Shown here in pieces: positions 27,408 to 36,702 of a DNA stretch of 64,000 nucleotides (the first letter of the stretch is position 1; every line of letters begins with the position of its first letter). Under the pieces are notes generated by a model. It did not search any database. It was not told where the DNA came from and saw only the letters and a list, made by a program, of their open reading frames with translations. A program made the translations under genes and the position numbers. This stretch comes from Kribbella sp. NBC_01245. Lineage in GTDB: Bacteria; Actinomycetota; Actinomycetes; Propionibacteriales; Kribbellaceae. Location of the stretch: positions 5,766,001 through 5,830,000 of the forward strand of contig NZ_CP108487.1 in the NCBI RefSeq assembly GCF_036226525.1, written 5' to 3'.

Positions 27408-28025
27408 GTGGACATCTTGAGCGTTATCGGGTGGGGTGGGTCGGCGCTGGTCGTCGTCTCGCTGCTGCAGACCCGGATCCTGCGATTGCGGGCGTTGAAC
27501 CTGGTCGGTTGTGTGGTCCTGATCGGGTTCAACGCCGCGATCCCGGTCTGGCCGATGGTCGGGATGAACGCGGTGCTCGCGGTCATCAACGTCGTACACC
27601 TGTGGCGGTTGCTCCGGCATCGCCATGACGTCGAGGAGTACGCCGTACTCGAGGTCGACGGAGCGGACACCTATCTCGGGCATGTGCTGCGCACGCACGG
27701 CAAGGACATCAGCAAGTTCAACCCGGGTTTCCGGACGACCGACAGCCCGTACGCGTTCCTGGTCCAGCAAGGTGAACGGACCGTTGGCGTGGTGCTCGCG
27801 CACGACGCCGGTGAAGGGCGTGCGCAGATCGATCTGGATTACGTGTTGCCGAAGTACCGCGACTTCACGCCGGGCGAGTTCGTCTATCGGCGCAGCGATG
27901 CCTTTACCGATCACGGGTTCCGGCAGGTGCTGGCGCCGCCGCGGATGCGGGACTCCGCGGGCTACCTGCGCAAGGTCGGGTTCCACCCCGAGGGCGATCG
28001 CCTGGTGCTGGACCTGCCTGCCTGA
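27408..28025 (+). CDS. YgjV-like membrane domain fused to an acyltransferase-like domain
   Basis: 205 residues. Residues about 1-75 have three hydrophobic segments (VIGWGGSALVVVSLLQTRI, LNLVGCVVLIGFNAAI, VGMNAVLAVINVVHLWRLL) typical of YgjV. Residues about 85-205 read like a GNAT-type fold (GVVLAHDAGEGRAQIDLDYVLPKYRDFTPGEFVYR ... GYLRKVGF). GTG start without a ribosome binding site; TAATCT ends six bases upstream, so the message is probably leaderless. Function unknown. Confidence 0.75.
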   Translation: MDILSVIGWGGSALVVVSLLQTRILRLRALNLVGCVVLIGFNAAIPVWPMVGMNAVLAVINVVHLWRLLRHRHDVEEYAVLEVDGADTYLGHVLRTHGKDISKFNPGFRTTDSPYAFLVQQGERTVGVVLAHDAGEGRAQIDLDYVLPKYRDFTPGEFVYRRSDAFTDHGFRQVLAPPRMRDSAGYLRKVGFHPEGDRLVLDLPA

Positions 28026-28100
28026 CCCCGTCACGGTTTGTGGCCGGTTGGTCGCGCTGAGGTCTTCCGTTGTTCATGAAAATCTTTCATTATTTGCGGC

Positions 28101-29663
28101 ATGGCTGAGCTGAGGCGCAGGACCGTGCTCGGGGCGCTTGGCGCCGCCGGAGCGACCGCGGTGGTTCCGATCGGGTCGGCCAGTGGCGCCCCGATGTTGC
28201 GTACGGCGGCCGATGCGTCGGCCACCTTGGTACGGGGCGCGACGTTTCCCGAGGGCGTGATGGCGGGTGTGCCGCGGACGGATGGCGCGACGTTGTGGAC
28301 GCGGGTGCCGCGCGGGCTGTTCGACGGCGATGCCGAGCTGGCGATCGTGGTGTCGAAGCAGCGCGACCTGTCCGCGCCGGTGATCGTCCAGACGGTCATC
28401 GCGAAGAAGCAGTGGGACGGTTGCGTCCACTTTCAGGCGGTAGGCCTCGATGCGGGTGGCGAGTACTTCTACCAGTTCCGCGGCCAGGACGCGGTGTCGC
28501 CGGTCGGCCGGTTCCAGACGCTTCGGCCGGCTGACTCGAACCAGCCCGTGCGGATCGGGTTCTTCACCTGCCAAGGCTTTACCGAGGGCTACTACGCCAC
28601 CCACCGGCACCTCGCGCAGGAGGACCTCGACCTCGTCGTGTGCCTCGGGGACTACGTGTACGAGGCAACAGTCCCTGGTGTGCGGGGGATCGATCTCAAC
28701 CTTTATCCGCAGGCACTACCGGCCATGCGGGCGAAGTACACGTCGTACCGGTCTGACGCGAACCTGCGAGCCATGCACCAGCAGCACGCGTTCCTGCCGC
28801 TCTGGGACGACCACGAGTTCAGGAACAACTACACCCTGGACAACTGGACCTTGCCGGAGTTGTTCTTCAAGGAGAAGCGCAGCGCTGCCTGGCATGCCTG
28901 GTTCGAGCGGATGCCGGTGCCGCGGTACTACCCGGATGACATGACGCGTATCTACCGATCCCTGAAGCTCGGTCGGACCGTAGAGCTCTTCGCGATCGAC
29001 AGCCGCCAGTACAAGGACGACCAGCCCTGTAACGACGGTGGCGGCATCGTCTGCGCAGAAGCAGATACGCCCGGCCGTACCTTGCTCGGCGCCTCCCAGA
29101 AGTCCTGGCTCAAGGAAGGCCTTCGGACGTCCGGTGCACGTTGGAAGGTGCTGGCGAATCCCACGATGCTTATGGGCATGGTCACAGGTGATGCCGGCGA
29201 GCGGGCGTCCATGGACACGTGGGACGGCTACGGCGCCGAGAGGACCGAGCTGCTCTCACTGGCGGCCGAACGGGTCTCCGACTTCGTAGTCGTGACCGGC
29301 GATGACCACGACACCTATGCGGGCGAGCTTTGGAACACCGGCTTCGCCCCCGGTACGCCGGGCAACCCGGCCGGGACCAGAAGAGCCGGGGTCGAGTTCG
29401 TCGTACCGTCCGTCTCGTCGACGAACACCGGAGATCTCAAAGGCTCGGGTGGCGCGCGTACGGAGGAGCAGAACCGGCTGGGGCACAACCCGCACGTGAA
29501 GCTGGCCGACCTGCGCCAGCACGGGTACGGCGTACTCGAGGTCTCCCAGGAGGAGGCGGTGCTCAACTATCGGAAGGTCGACAAGTTGACCCCCAGTGCG
29601 GCTGTGAGCACCAGCTATCGGGTGAAGACCGTGCGAGGGTCGTCGACCTTGGAAACCCTCTGA
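28101..29663 (+). CDS. PhoD-family alkaline phosphatase, Tat-exported
   Basis: 520 residues. The Tat signal reads RRRTVLGALGAAGATAV. A Fn3-like N-terminal domain (FPEGVMAGVPRTDGATLWTRV) precedes the metallophosphatase domain. PhoD marks are GFFTCQGF (Cys ligand of Fe), CLGDYVYE, LWDDHEFRNNY and VVTGDDHDTY. It should hydrolyse phosphodiesters or phosphomonoesters outside the cell with Fe3+/Ca2+. No Shine-Dalgarno sequence; a CATTAT hexamer lies seven bases before the ATG. I see no Pho box. A long inverted repeat lies 136 bases after the stop. Confidence 0.93.
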   Translation: MAELRRRTVLGALGAAGATAVVPIGSASGAPMLRTAADASATLVRGATFPEGVMAGVPRTDGATLWTRVPRGLFDGDAELAIVVSKQRDLSAPVIVQTVIAKKQWDGCVHFQAVGLDAGGEYFYQFRGQDAVSPVGRFQTLRPADSNQPVRIGFFTCQGFTEGYYATHRHLAQEDLDLVVCLGDYVYEATVPGVRGIDLNLYPQALPAMRAKYTSYRSDANLRAMHQQHAFLPLWDDHEFRNNYTLDNWTLPELFFKEKRSAAWHAWFERMPVPRYYPDDMTRIYRSLKLGRTVELFAIDSRQYKDDQPCNDGGGIVCAEADTPGRTLLGASQKSWLKEGLRTSGARWKVLANPTMLMGMVTGDAGERASMDTWDGYGAERTELLSLAAERVSDFVVVTGDDHDTYAGELWNTGFAPGTPGNPAGTRRAGVEFVVPSVSSTNTGDLKGSGGARTEEQNRLGHNPHVKLADLRQHGYGVLEVSQEEAVLNYRKVDKLTPSAAVSTSYRVKTVRGSSTLETL

Positions 29664-29920
29664 AACCTGCTCACCCATGAGCGGGATAACGAAACTCTGA
29701 ACGGCTCTGCGCCCTTGCCGAAGACAGCGCCGCGAGCCGGAGCCGTGGAACAGTCTCGCTGGGTAGTCTCACCAGTGCCGCCTGTGCGGACAAGACGTGA
29801 GTGCCGAGTGTTCGATGTTGCTTGGCGCTTGCGGCGCCCAGGCACCGCGATGCACGCACCTGAACACCGCAATCACTCAAGCAACATCGAACACTCGGCA
29901 CTACAGGGCACCGGAGGCGA
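29664..29920. other. Leader of the SARP-type gene containing a 103-base palindromic element
   Basis: No gene is seen. The stretch contains the family A inverted repeat (29800-29902), which ends 18 bases before the downstream ATG, and a GGAGG ribosome binding site at about 29910. Confidence 0.6.
29800..29902. repeat. Family A long inverted repeat, copy 1
   Basis: Perfect 25-bp arms at 29800-29824 and 29878-29902, starting AGTGCCGAGTGTTCG, with a 53-base spacer. Inside are further nested pairs: TTGCGG (29829-29834) with CCGCAA (29867-29872) and CAGG (29839-29842) with CCTG (29859-29862). The whole folds as one long hairpin. The internal GCGGCGCCCAGGC is shared with the element at 45206-45371. 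Confidence 0.8.
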
Positions 29921-32770
29921 ATGCAGTACGCAGTGCTCGGACCGGTCGAGGTCGAGGGTGACGCTGGGCGGATACCGCTCGGCGGGAAGCAGCATGTCGT
30001 CACGGCGGCGCTGCTCTGCCGGCCGAACCAGGCCGTCTCGACCGACGTCCTGATCGACCTGCTCTGGCCGGACGATCCACCGGCCACTGCCCGCAACAGC
30101 CTCCAGGTCTACGTCTACCGGCTGCGCAAAGCCCTGGGCAGCGACAGCCTCGTCAGCCACACGGCCGCCGGATACACCCTGCTGGTGCAACCGGGCGAGC
30201 TGGACGTCTACCGATTCGAAGAGGCCGCCGCGGCTGGGCGGCAGGCCATGGCCGACGGGATGACCGAGGACGCCGCGAAGCTCTGGCAGGAGGCGCTGGA
30301 CCTCTGGAGAGGCGAGGCGTTTGCCGGGACCAACGAGCTCACGCCAATCCGGGAAGAGGCGGCGCGGCTGGAAGAGCTGCGGCTGGCGACTCTCGAGCAC
30401 CGGTTCGAGGCGGAGTTGGCGCTCGGGCGGCATACGCGTTCGATCCCGGAGCTGACGGCCTTGTCCGCCAGGCATCCTCTGCGCGATCGCTTCCGGTACC
30501 AGTTGATGCTGGCGCTCTACCGCTCTGGACGTCGGGCCGACGCCCTGCAGGTCTATCGCGAAGGACGCGAGCTCGTCCGCGCGGAGCTCGGTCTGGAGCC
30601 CGGGCACGACCTACGCCGTTTGGAGCTCGACATACTCCGCGGTGACGCCGCCTTGGATCTACCTTCACAACGGTCCGCCCTACAGGCTCCGCCAGTTCTT
30701 CCGGCCGCAAGAGAGCCGCGGCCGGCCGAACTGCCTGCGGGTATCCCGACGTTCGTCGGCCGCCATGCCGAGCTCACCCGGATCTCGAACCTCCTGCGGG
30801 CAAGCCGGGATGGAGATCGTCTGACGGTCATCGCGATCAATGGCGTCGGTGGCATCGGCAAGTCGTCGCTGGCCGTAGAGGTGGCCAGAGGCGTCGCCGA
30901 GGAATTCCCCGACGGCCAGCTGTACGTCAATCTGCACGGCGCTACACCGGGCGTGACGCCTCTCAACCCTGACGAGGTGCTGGACCGACTCCTGCGGGCA
31001 GTAGGCGACAGAGGCGCGGGGCTCCCGACTGGTACCGAGGAGGCGACAGCCCGGTTCCGAACGCTAACCGCCGGCCGCCGACTCCTGATCGTGCTGGACG
31101 ACGCCGTCGACGCGGCGCAGGTCAGACCGTTACTGCCGGGCGGTCCGGGCTGTGCCGTCCTCATCACGAGTCGGGACGTACTGACCGCACTGGACGGCGC
31201 CACCCACGTCAGGCTCAACGCCCTGGGTGAAGCCGAAGGCGTCGACCTGCTGAGCCGACTGGCCGGAGTGGAACGCGTAGGGATCGACACGGCCGCATCC
31301 CTCGACATCGTCCGCCTTTGCGGGTGCCTGCCACTGGCGATCAGCATCGCCGGAGCCCGTCTAGCGGCGAGGGACGACTGGACGCCGGCACTGTTCGCGA
31401 AACGCCTCGGCAGAGCCCACAGACGTCTAGACGAACTAGAACACGCTGACCTCGCCGTACGCGCCAGCTTCACCCTCAGCCTCGACCAACTCCGCCGAGA
31501 CGTACGACGCGGAGGCCGTTCCGCTGCGGCGTTGTTCCCGCTCCTAGGTCTACTGGAGACGCCCAGCCTCAGTGTTGCCGTAGTGGCAGCACTGGCGGAT
31601 CGGCCCGAGGAAGAGGTCGAGGACGACCTAGACGTACTAGTGGGCGCTCAACTGCTCCAAGCCCTCGGGCCCGACCGGTTCGAGATCCACGACCTCGTCC
31701 GGCTCTACGCGCGCGAACTCGCCTGGGAAGAACTCCCCGAGGCCGACCGCGCAGCCGCCGTACGACGCGCGCTCCACCACTACCTGGCCACCATCCGGAT
31801 CGCGACGGGCGCACTCGTGTACGACGGAGCCAGTCGCCGCCGTGCGGGTCTGGCCCAGGAGAAGGTGACGCGATCCGGCACAGAGCTCACCGGCCGCCCC
31901 GAGGCCTCGGCCTGGCTCGGCGCAGAGGTCGGCAACCTGCTGGCCATCACCCGGCAGGCGGCGGCCGCGCCCGACGACGGCCCGGAGATCGCGATCGGCC
32001 TGGCTGCCGCGCTCAACGGTCTCGGCAACGTCCGGCACTTCTGGCGCGAACTGGTGCCGATCAATCAGCTCATCCTCGAAGTGGCGCGGACCGACGGGCG
32101 TACCCCGGTGATCGCGCTCGCCCACGCCGACCTTGGCCGGTCGTACCGGCTGACCGGACAACTCGACGACGCCGTCGCGAACTTCGAGGCGGCGCTGGAC
32201 CGTTGGCGCCGGGTCGGCGATCGGACCCAGCAGGGGCACATGCTGTTCGGCCTCGGCGCCACCGCGGCGATGCGCGGTCGGCTCGACGAGGCGGTCGCGT
32301 TCCACCGGGAGGCGCTGGAGATCCGGCGCGAACAGGGTGACCCGTTCGGCGAGGCGCACATGCTGCACGTGATCGCGGTGGTGCTGACCGAGCAGCAGGC
32401 GTTCGAGGAGGCGCTCGGCAACCAGCGTCAGTCGCTCGCGCTCTTCCATAGCCTCGGTGATGCCGAGAACGAGGGCATGGTGCTGGCGAGCATCGCCGAA
32501 CTGCATCATCGCCGCGGTGACGCCGCCCGCGCGGTACCGCTGTTCGAGCGCGCGCTCAGGCTGATCCGCTCCGCGTCCGACCAGATGGCCGAAGCGGGCT
32601 GTCTGTGGCGCCTCGGCACGGCCCTGATCAGCCTCGGCAGACCCGGCCGGGACCGGCAACGCGAGGCGCTGGCGATCCTTCAGGACCTGCGGGCGCTCAC
32701 CGCGGACGAGGTGCGCGCCATCCTGCGGGATCCCCAACCGGGAATCCCGCGCCCCCTGAAGTGGCTCTGA
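29921..32770 (+). CDS. SARP/AfsR-type regulator: BTAD, NB-ARC ATPase and TPR domains
   Basis: 949 residues. The N-terminus is an OmpR-like DNA-binding domain (GGKQHVVTAALLCRPNQAVSTDVLIDLLW ... LQVYVYRLRKALG), then a bacterial transcriptional activation domain to about 245. The NB-ARC ATPase has Walker A GVGGIGKSS near 309, Walker B LLIVLDDAVD and GCLPLAI. TPR repeats fill about 690-900 (each about 40 residues, e.g. LGRSYRLTGQLDDAVANFEAAL). GGAGG precedes the ATG. AfsR-like proteins activate secondary metabolism, but no biosynthetic cluster is near. Its leader carries the family A inverted repeat. Confidence 0.92.
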   Translation: MQYAVLGPVEVEGDAGRIPLGGKQHVVTAALLCRPNQAVSTDVLIDLLWPDDPPATARNSLQVYVYRLRKALGSDSLVSHTAAGYTLLVQPGELDVYRFEEAAAAGRQAMADGMTEDAAKLWQEALDLWRGEAFAGTNELTPIREEAARLEELRLATLEHRFEAELALGRHTRSIPELTALSARHPLRDRFRYQLMLALYRSGRRADALQVYREGRELVRAELGLEPGHDLRRLELDILRGDAALDLPSQRSALQAPPVLPAAREPRPAELPAGIPTFVGRHAELTRISNLLRASRDGDRLTVIAINGVGGIGKSSLAVEVARGVAEEFPDGQLYVNLHGATPGVTPLNPDEVLDRLLRAVGDRGAGLPTGTEEATARFRTLTAGRRLLIVLDDAVDAAQVRPLLPGGPGCAVLITSRDVLTALDGATHVRLNALGEAEGVDLLSRLAGVERVGIDTAASLDIVRLCGCLPLAISIAGARLAARDDWTPALFAKRLGRAHRRLDELEHADLAVRASFTLSLDQLRRDVRRGGRSAAALFPLLGLLETPSLSVAVVAALADRPEEEVEDDLDVLVGAQLLQALGPDRFEIHDLVRLYARELAWEELPEADRAAAVRRALHHYLATIRIATGALVYDGASRRRAGLAQEKVTRSGTELTGRPEASAWLGAEVGNLLAITRQAAAAPDDGPEIAIGLAAALNGLGNVRHFWRELVPINQLILEVARTDGRTPVIALAHADLGRSYRLTGQLDDAVANFEAALDRWRRVGDRTQQGHMLFGLGATAAMRGRLDEAVAFHREALEIRREQGDPFGEAHMLHVIAVVLTEQQAFEEALGNQRQSLALFHSLGDAENEGMVLASIAELHHRRGDAARAVPLFERALRLIRSASDQMAEAGCLWRLGTALISLGRPGRDRQREALAILQDLRALTADEVRAILRDPQPGIPRPLKWL

Positions 32771-32910
32771 CTACCACCCCACCACGACGACGACCGGCTC
32801 TTCGTTATCTCCCCGAGTACGCATGCGATTCCCCCTAGTGGTCTCAGCTTGCCCACCCACCATGCCCCCGCCGCCTGACGAACCGCTGGCACTTCACTGA
32901 ACGCCCGCTT

Positions 32911-33012
32911 CCTTCTTGTTCACGAGTGGTCGCATCTGACCGCCGGACCGTGGGCGGTCAGGTGACAGGCCGCCTGAAGGCGGTCAGATGCGACCACTCG
33001 TGAACAAGAAGG
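32911..33012. terminator. Family B long inverted repeat, copy 1, between convergent genes
   Basis: Perfect 34-bp arms at 32911-32944 and 32979-33012 with a 34-base spacer. The arm begins CCTTCTTGTTCACGAGTGGT. It lies between the convergent SARP gene (stop 32770) and the TetR gene (stop 33014-33016), so it can end transcription from both sides. The arm core resembles that of 49973-50094. The 140 bases before it (32771-32910) hold nothing else that I can see. Confidence 0.8.
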
Positions 33013-33013
33013 G

Positions 33014-33601
33014 TTAGAGGCCGAGCAGGGCGTGCAGCGTGGTGACGGCGTGGGTGACGAGGTCTTCGGCGGTGCCGGGGCGGTCGGCGGGGGGTAGGCC
33101 TGACCATTCGATGAAGAGGTCTTCGACGTAGGCGAGCCAGGCGTGTACCCGCAGCCGCACGGCAGGGCTCGCCTCGGGAGAACCGAGGAGACCGAGGACG
33201 CGATCGGTCAGGGCGGCGCGGGTTTCGTCGTACACCTCGACCACGTAGACGTCGCCGCCCGCGGCACCACGGACGAACGAGATGTACGACGCCCGCCGCC
33301 GATGCACGAACGCCGCATAGGCCGTCAGCATCTGCACCAACTGCTCGTCGGCCGGCAACGACGGATCAGGCGCCGTAACCCGCAGGAGACGCCGGCCGGC
33401 AGCGCTGATCACCGCCACGTAGAAGTCGCGCTTGCTCGGGAAGTAGTGGAACAGCAGCGTCCGCGAGATGCCGGCCTCTTCCGCCACCGCGTCCACCGAG
33501 AGCTCGTGGATCGGGCGCGTTCGCAGCATCTGCAGGCCGATGCCCACGAGTTGTTTGCGCCGGTCTTCGGCTGTCAGTCGCTGCCGCACGCTATTGAGCA
33601 T
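33014..33601 (-). CDS. TetR family regulator of the adjacent acyl-CoA operon
   Basis: 195 residues. RKQLVGIGLQMLRTRPIHELSVDAVAEEAGISRTLLFHYFPSKRDFYVAV is a standard TetR DNA-binding domain, followed by an all-helical ligand domain with a C-terminal extension seen in lipid-related TetR proteins. Divergent from the acyl-CoA dehydrogenase operon, 61 bases between starts. A palindrome TTGAGC-N3-GCTCAA overlaps its start codon, so it most likely represses itself and the operon and is released by an acyl-CoA. A GTG four codons in is an alternative start. Confidence 0.88.
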   Translation of the reverse strand: MLNSVRQRLTAEDRRKQLVGIGLQMLRTRPIHELSVDAVAEEAGISRTLLFHYFPSKRDFYVAVISAAGRRLLRVTAPDPSLPADEQLVQMLTAYAAFVHRRRASYISFVRGAAGGDVYVVEVYDETRAALTDRVLGLLGSPEASPAVRLRVHAWLAYVEDLFIEWSGLPPADRPGTAEDLVTHAVTTLHALLGL

Positions 33602-33608
33602 TGCTCAA
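33594..33608. promoter_or_regulatory. TetR operator candidate
   Basis: TTGAGCATTGCTCAA is a 15-base palindrome with perfect 6-bp arms in the divergent interval, overlapping the tetR start codon and 55 bases before the acyl-CoA dehydrogenase start. Confidence 0.6.
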
Positions 33609-33662
33609 CAAGCCGCTACCGTCAACAGCAGCTGCACGAGCCAAAAGCTGAGGAGTAGAGGC

Positions 33663-34895
33663 ATGGGTTTCGAACCGTCCGCGCGGGCCCAGGAGCTGAT
33701 CGGCAAGGTCGACGAGTTCATCCGGACCGAGATCGAGCCGGTCGAGGCCGCGATGCACGAGGCGATCAGCAAAGCCGACGACCCGTGGCAGCCCCAGCCG
33801 CTGATGGCCGAGTTGCAGGCCAAAGCCCGCAAGCAAGGCCTGTGGAACCTCTTCCTGCCCAAGGCCGAAGAGGGCAACGAGCAGTACGGCGAGGGCTTCG
33901 CGAACCTCGACTACGCCCCGATCGCCGAGCTGACCGGCCGCTCGTTCATCGCGCCGTACGTCTTCAACTGCAACGCGCCCGATACCGGCAACATGGAAGT
34001 GCTGCTCCGGTACGGCAGCGCCGAGCAGAAGGCGCAATGGCTCGAGCCGCTGCTCGACGGCACGATCCGCTCGGCGTTCTGCATGACCGAGCCGGGTGTC
34101 GCCTCCTCCGACGCCACCAACATGGCCGCCACCGCGATCGTCGAGGGTGACGAGGTGGTGATCAACGGCCGCAAGTGGTGGAGCACCGGCGTTGGCAATC
34201 CGGACTGCAAGCTCCTCATCTTCATGGGCCTGACCGACCCCGAGGCGCACCGCTACGCGCGCCACACGATGGTGCTCGTCCCGCGCGACACCCCCGGCGT
34301 AACGGTCGAGCGACTCCTCCCGGCGATGAGCCGGTACGACGAGCCGTACGGCCATGGCGAGGTCAACTTCGACAACGTGCGCGTGCCCGTCACGAACATC
34401 CTGGCCGGCCCGGGTCGTGCCTTCGAGATCGCGCAGGGCCGGCTCGGCCCCGGCCGGGTCCACCACTGCATGCGCCTGATCGGTCTCGCGGAGAAGTCCC
34501 TGGAGCTCGCCCTCGAGCGCGGCACCAGCCGGACGGCGTTCGGGAAACCGCTGGTCAATCTCGGCGGCAACCGCGAGCGGATTGCCGACGCCCGGATCGC
34601 GATCAACCAGGCCCGGCTGCTGGTGCTGCAAACGGCGTACCTGCTCGACACCCAAGGTCTGCAGGGCGCGTTGAGCGAGGTCAGCCAGATCAAGGTGGCC
34701 GTGCCGCGGATGGCGCAGGACGTGATCGACATGGCGATCCAGTTGCACGGAGGCGGCGGCTTGTCCGACGACTTCCCGTTGGCGGCCGCGTGGACCGCCG
34801 CCCGGGCCCTCCGGCTGGCGGACGGGCCCGATGAGGTGCACCGTGGGGTTATCGCCAAGCTCGAACTCGCCAACTACTCGCGGGAGGCACAGTGA
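33663..34895 (+). CDS. Acyl-CoA dehydrogenase family protein (ACAD10/11, LvaC-like)
   Basis: FAD enzyme of 410 residues, first gene of a seven-gene operon. SAFCMTEPGVASSDATN is the conserved FAD/acyl-CoA loop, NGRKWWSTG follows, and IQLHGGGGLSDDFPL near the C-terminus is the second FAD motif. ARTxFGKPL is near 290. The ATG at 33663 follows GAGGAG. Long acyl-CoA dehydrogenases of this kind with an APH-like kinase in the same operon (or fused, as in human ACAD10/11) act on 4-hydroxyacyl-CoA via a phosphorylated intermediate. That role is inferred from context. Confidence 0.92.
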   Translation: MGFEPSARAQELIGKVDEFIRTEIEPVEAAMHEAISKADDPWQPQPLMAELQAKARKQGLWNLFLPKAEEGNEQYGEGFANLDYAPIAELTGRSFIAPYVFNCNAPDTGNMEVLLRYGSAEQKAQWLEPLLDGTIRSAFCMTEPGVASSDATNMAATAIVEGDEVVINGRKWWSTGVGNPDCKLLIFMGLTDPEAHRYARHTMVLVPRDTPGVTVERLLPAMSRYDEPYGHGEVNFDNVRVPVTNILAGPGRAFEIAQGRLGPGRVHHCMRLIGLAEKSLELALERGTSRTAFGKPLVNLGGNRERIADARIAINQARLLVLQTAYLLDTQGLQGALSEVSQIKVAVPRMAQDVIDMAIQLHGGGGLSDDFPLAAAWTAARALRLADGPDEVHRGVIAKLELANYSREAQ

Positions 34896-35671
34896 ACCGC
34901 GTTCTCGTCACCGGTGGTTCGTCGGGATTGGGCGATGCCCTGGTCCGCCAACTCGTTGCCTCCGGCCACCAAGTGCTGCGCACCGACATCGCCGCGGAAG
35001 GCCCGGACGATACGCCGTACCTGCAGCTCGACGTGCGGAACGCCGACGACTGGGACAAGGCCATCGCGTGGTGTGCTGAGCATTGGGGTGGCCTCGATCT
35101 GCTGATCAACAACGCGGGGATCGCCACCGGCGGCCGGATCGACGTCGAGTCGCTGGCCACCTGGGACCGGGTCGTCGACATCAACCTGATGGGCGTGGTC
35201 CGGGGCTGCCGCGCGTTCGCCCCGATGTTCAAGAACCAGCGCTCGGGCCACATCGTCAACACCGCGTCGGCCGCCGGCCTGGTGCATCCGCCGATGATGT
35301 CGTCGTACAACACGGTCAAGGCCGGCGTGGTCGCGCTCAGCGAGACGCTCTCGCACGAGCTGCATCCGTACGGCGTGACCGTGTCCGTGGTCTGCCCGTC
35401 GTTCTTCAAGACCAACCTGGCCGACTCGATCCAGGGTGACGACGCCGAGATGAACAGTGTCGCCCGGCGCCTGATCGAGAAGTCCCCGCGGACGGCGGAC
35501 GACATCGCCAAGGTCGTGCTCGATGGCATCCAGAAGCGCCAGTTCCTGATCATCCCGGACCGGCCCGCGTTGATGTCCTGGCGGACCAAGCGCTTCGCCC
35601 GCCCGTTGTACGACCGGCAAATGCGCAAGATCGCCCGCCGGGCCAGGGAACGGTCCGAAGGCCAGGGATGA
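34892..35671 (+). CDS. SDR family oxidoreductase
   Basis: Short-chain dehydrogenase, 259 residues. VTGGSSGLGDAL is the nucleotide-binding TGxxxGxG motif, LLINNAGIAT the NNAG motif, NTASAAGLVHPPMMSSYNTVKA the Ser-Tyr-Lys catalytic site. It starts as GTGA over the acyl-CoA dehydrogenase stop and its own stop overlaps the kinase start as ATGA, so the three are translationally coupled. It may oxidise or reduce a hydroxy/keto acyl-CoA. The substrate is not deducible. Confidence 0.92.
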   Translation: MNRVLVTGGSSGLGDALVRQLVASGHQVLRTDIAAEGPDDTPYLQLDVRNADDWDKAIAWCAEHWGGLDLLINNAGIATGGRIDVESLATWDRVVDINLMGVVRGCRAFAPMFKNQRSGHIVNTASAAGLVHPPMMSSYNTVKAGVVALSETLSHELHPYGVTVSVVCPSFFKTNLADSIQGDDAEMNSVARRLIEKSPRTADDIAKVVLDGIQKRQFLIIPDRPALMSWRTKRFARPLYDRQMRKIARRARERSEGQG

Positions 35672-36702
35672 GCGTTCGTACCGAGGACGCGTTCGACGTC
35701 GCGGCCGTGGACGGTTGGCTCCGCGGCCATACCGAACTACCCGAGGGACTGCCGGAGCTCGACCAGTTCCACGGGGGCGCGTCCAACCTGACGTACCGGC
35801 TGGGCTATCCCGGTCGCGAGCTGATCCTGCGCCGGCCGCCGAGCGGGACCAAGGCCAAAGGCGCGCACGACATGGGCCGGGAGTTCCGGATCCAGCAGGC
35901 CCTGGCGCCGGTCTATCCGTACGTCCCCGGCATGGTCGCGTACTGCCCGGACGAGACGTTGATCGGCTCCGAGTTCTACGTGATGGAGCGCATCGCCGGC
36001 ACCATCCCGCGCTCCGAGCTGGGCGTCGACCTGACCCCGGCGGAAACGCGCAGGCTCTGCCAGACGGTCATCGACACGTTGATCGAGCTGCATCAGGTCG
36101 ACCCGGAGAAGGCGGGTCTGACCGATCTCGGCCGCGGCGAGGGGTACGTCGAACGCCAGGTCGCGGGCTGGACCGGCCGCTATCGCAAGGCGAAGACGTG
36201 GAACGTGCCGAGCTTCGAAAAGGTGATGGCCTGGCTCGAGGCGAACCGGCCCGACGACGTCCGGATCTGCGTGATCCACAACGACTTCCGCTTCGACAAC
36301 GTCGTACTCGCACCGGACGATCCGGCCAAGGTGGTCGGGGTGCTCGACTGGGAGTTGGCCACCCTCGGCGATCCGCTGATGGATCTCGGTAGTTCGCTCG
36401 CCTATTGGGTCCAGGCCGACGACGATTGGGCCTTCCGGAGGTTCCGCCGGCAGCCCACGCACCTGCCCGGGATGATGACTCGCGCCGAGGTGATCGACTA
36501 CTACTGCGAGCGGACCGGCCTGACCGCCGAGCACCGCACGTTCTACGAGGTGTTCGGCCTGTTCCGGTTGGCGGTGATCGCCCAGCAGATCTATTACCGT
36601 TACCACCACAAGCAGACCCGGAATCCACGGTTCAAAAGCCTTTGGTTCCCGGTCAACTACCTCGAACGGCGCTGCCGCCGTTTAATCGCCAAAGGCAACT
36701 AA
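35668..36702 (+). CDS. APH-like phosphotransferase (ACAD10/11 and LvaA kinase type)
   Basis: 344 residues. The aminoglycoside-phosphotransferase fold shows the catalytic loop VIHNDFRFDNVVL (H-x-D-x4-N) and the metal-binding LDWELATLGDPLMDLG. FHGGASNLTYRLGYPG is the glycine-rich ATP loop. In Pseudomonas putida the homologue LvaA phosphorylates 4-hydroxyacyl-CoA; in animals the domain is fused to ACAD11. With the acyl-CoA dehydrogenase two genes upstream, that pathway is the best hypothesis. Start overlaps the SDR stop. Confidence 0.9.
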   Translation: MSVRTEDAFDVAAVDGWLRGHTELPEGLPELDQFHGGASNLTYRLGYPGRELILRRPPSGTKAKGAHDMGREFRIQQALAPVYPYVPGMVAYCPDETLIGSEFYVMERIAGTIPRSELGVDLTPAETRRLCQTVIDTLIELHQVDPEKAGLTDLGRGEGYVERQVAGWTGRYRKAKTWNVPSFEKVMAWLEANRPDDVRICVIHNDFRFDNVVLAPDDPAKVVGVLDWELATLGDPLMDLGSSLAYWVQADDDWAFRRFRRQPTHLPGMMTRAEVIDYYCERTGLTAEHRTFYEVFGLFRLAVIAQQIYYRYHHKQTRNPRFKSLWFPVNYLERRCRRLIAKGN

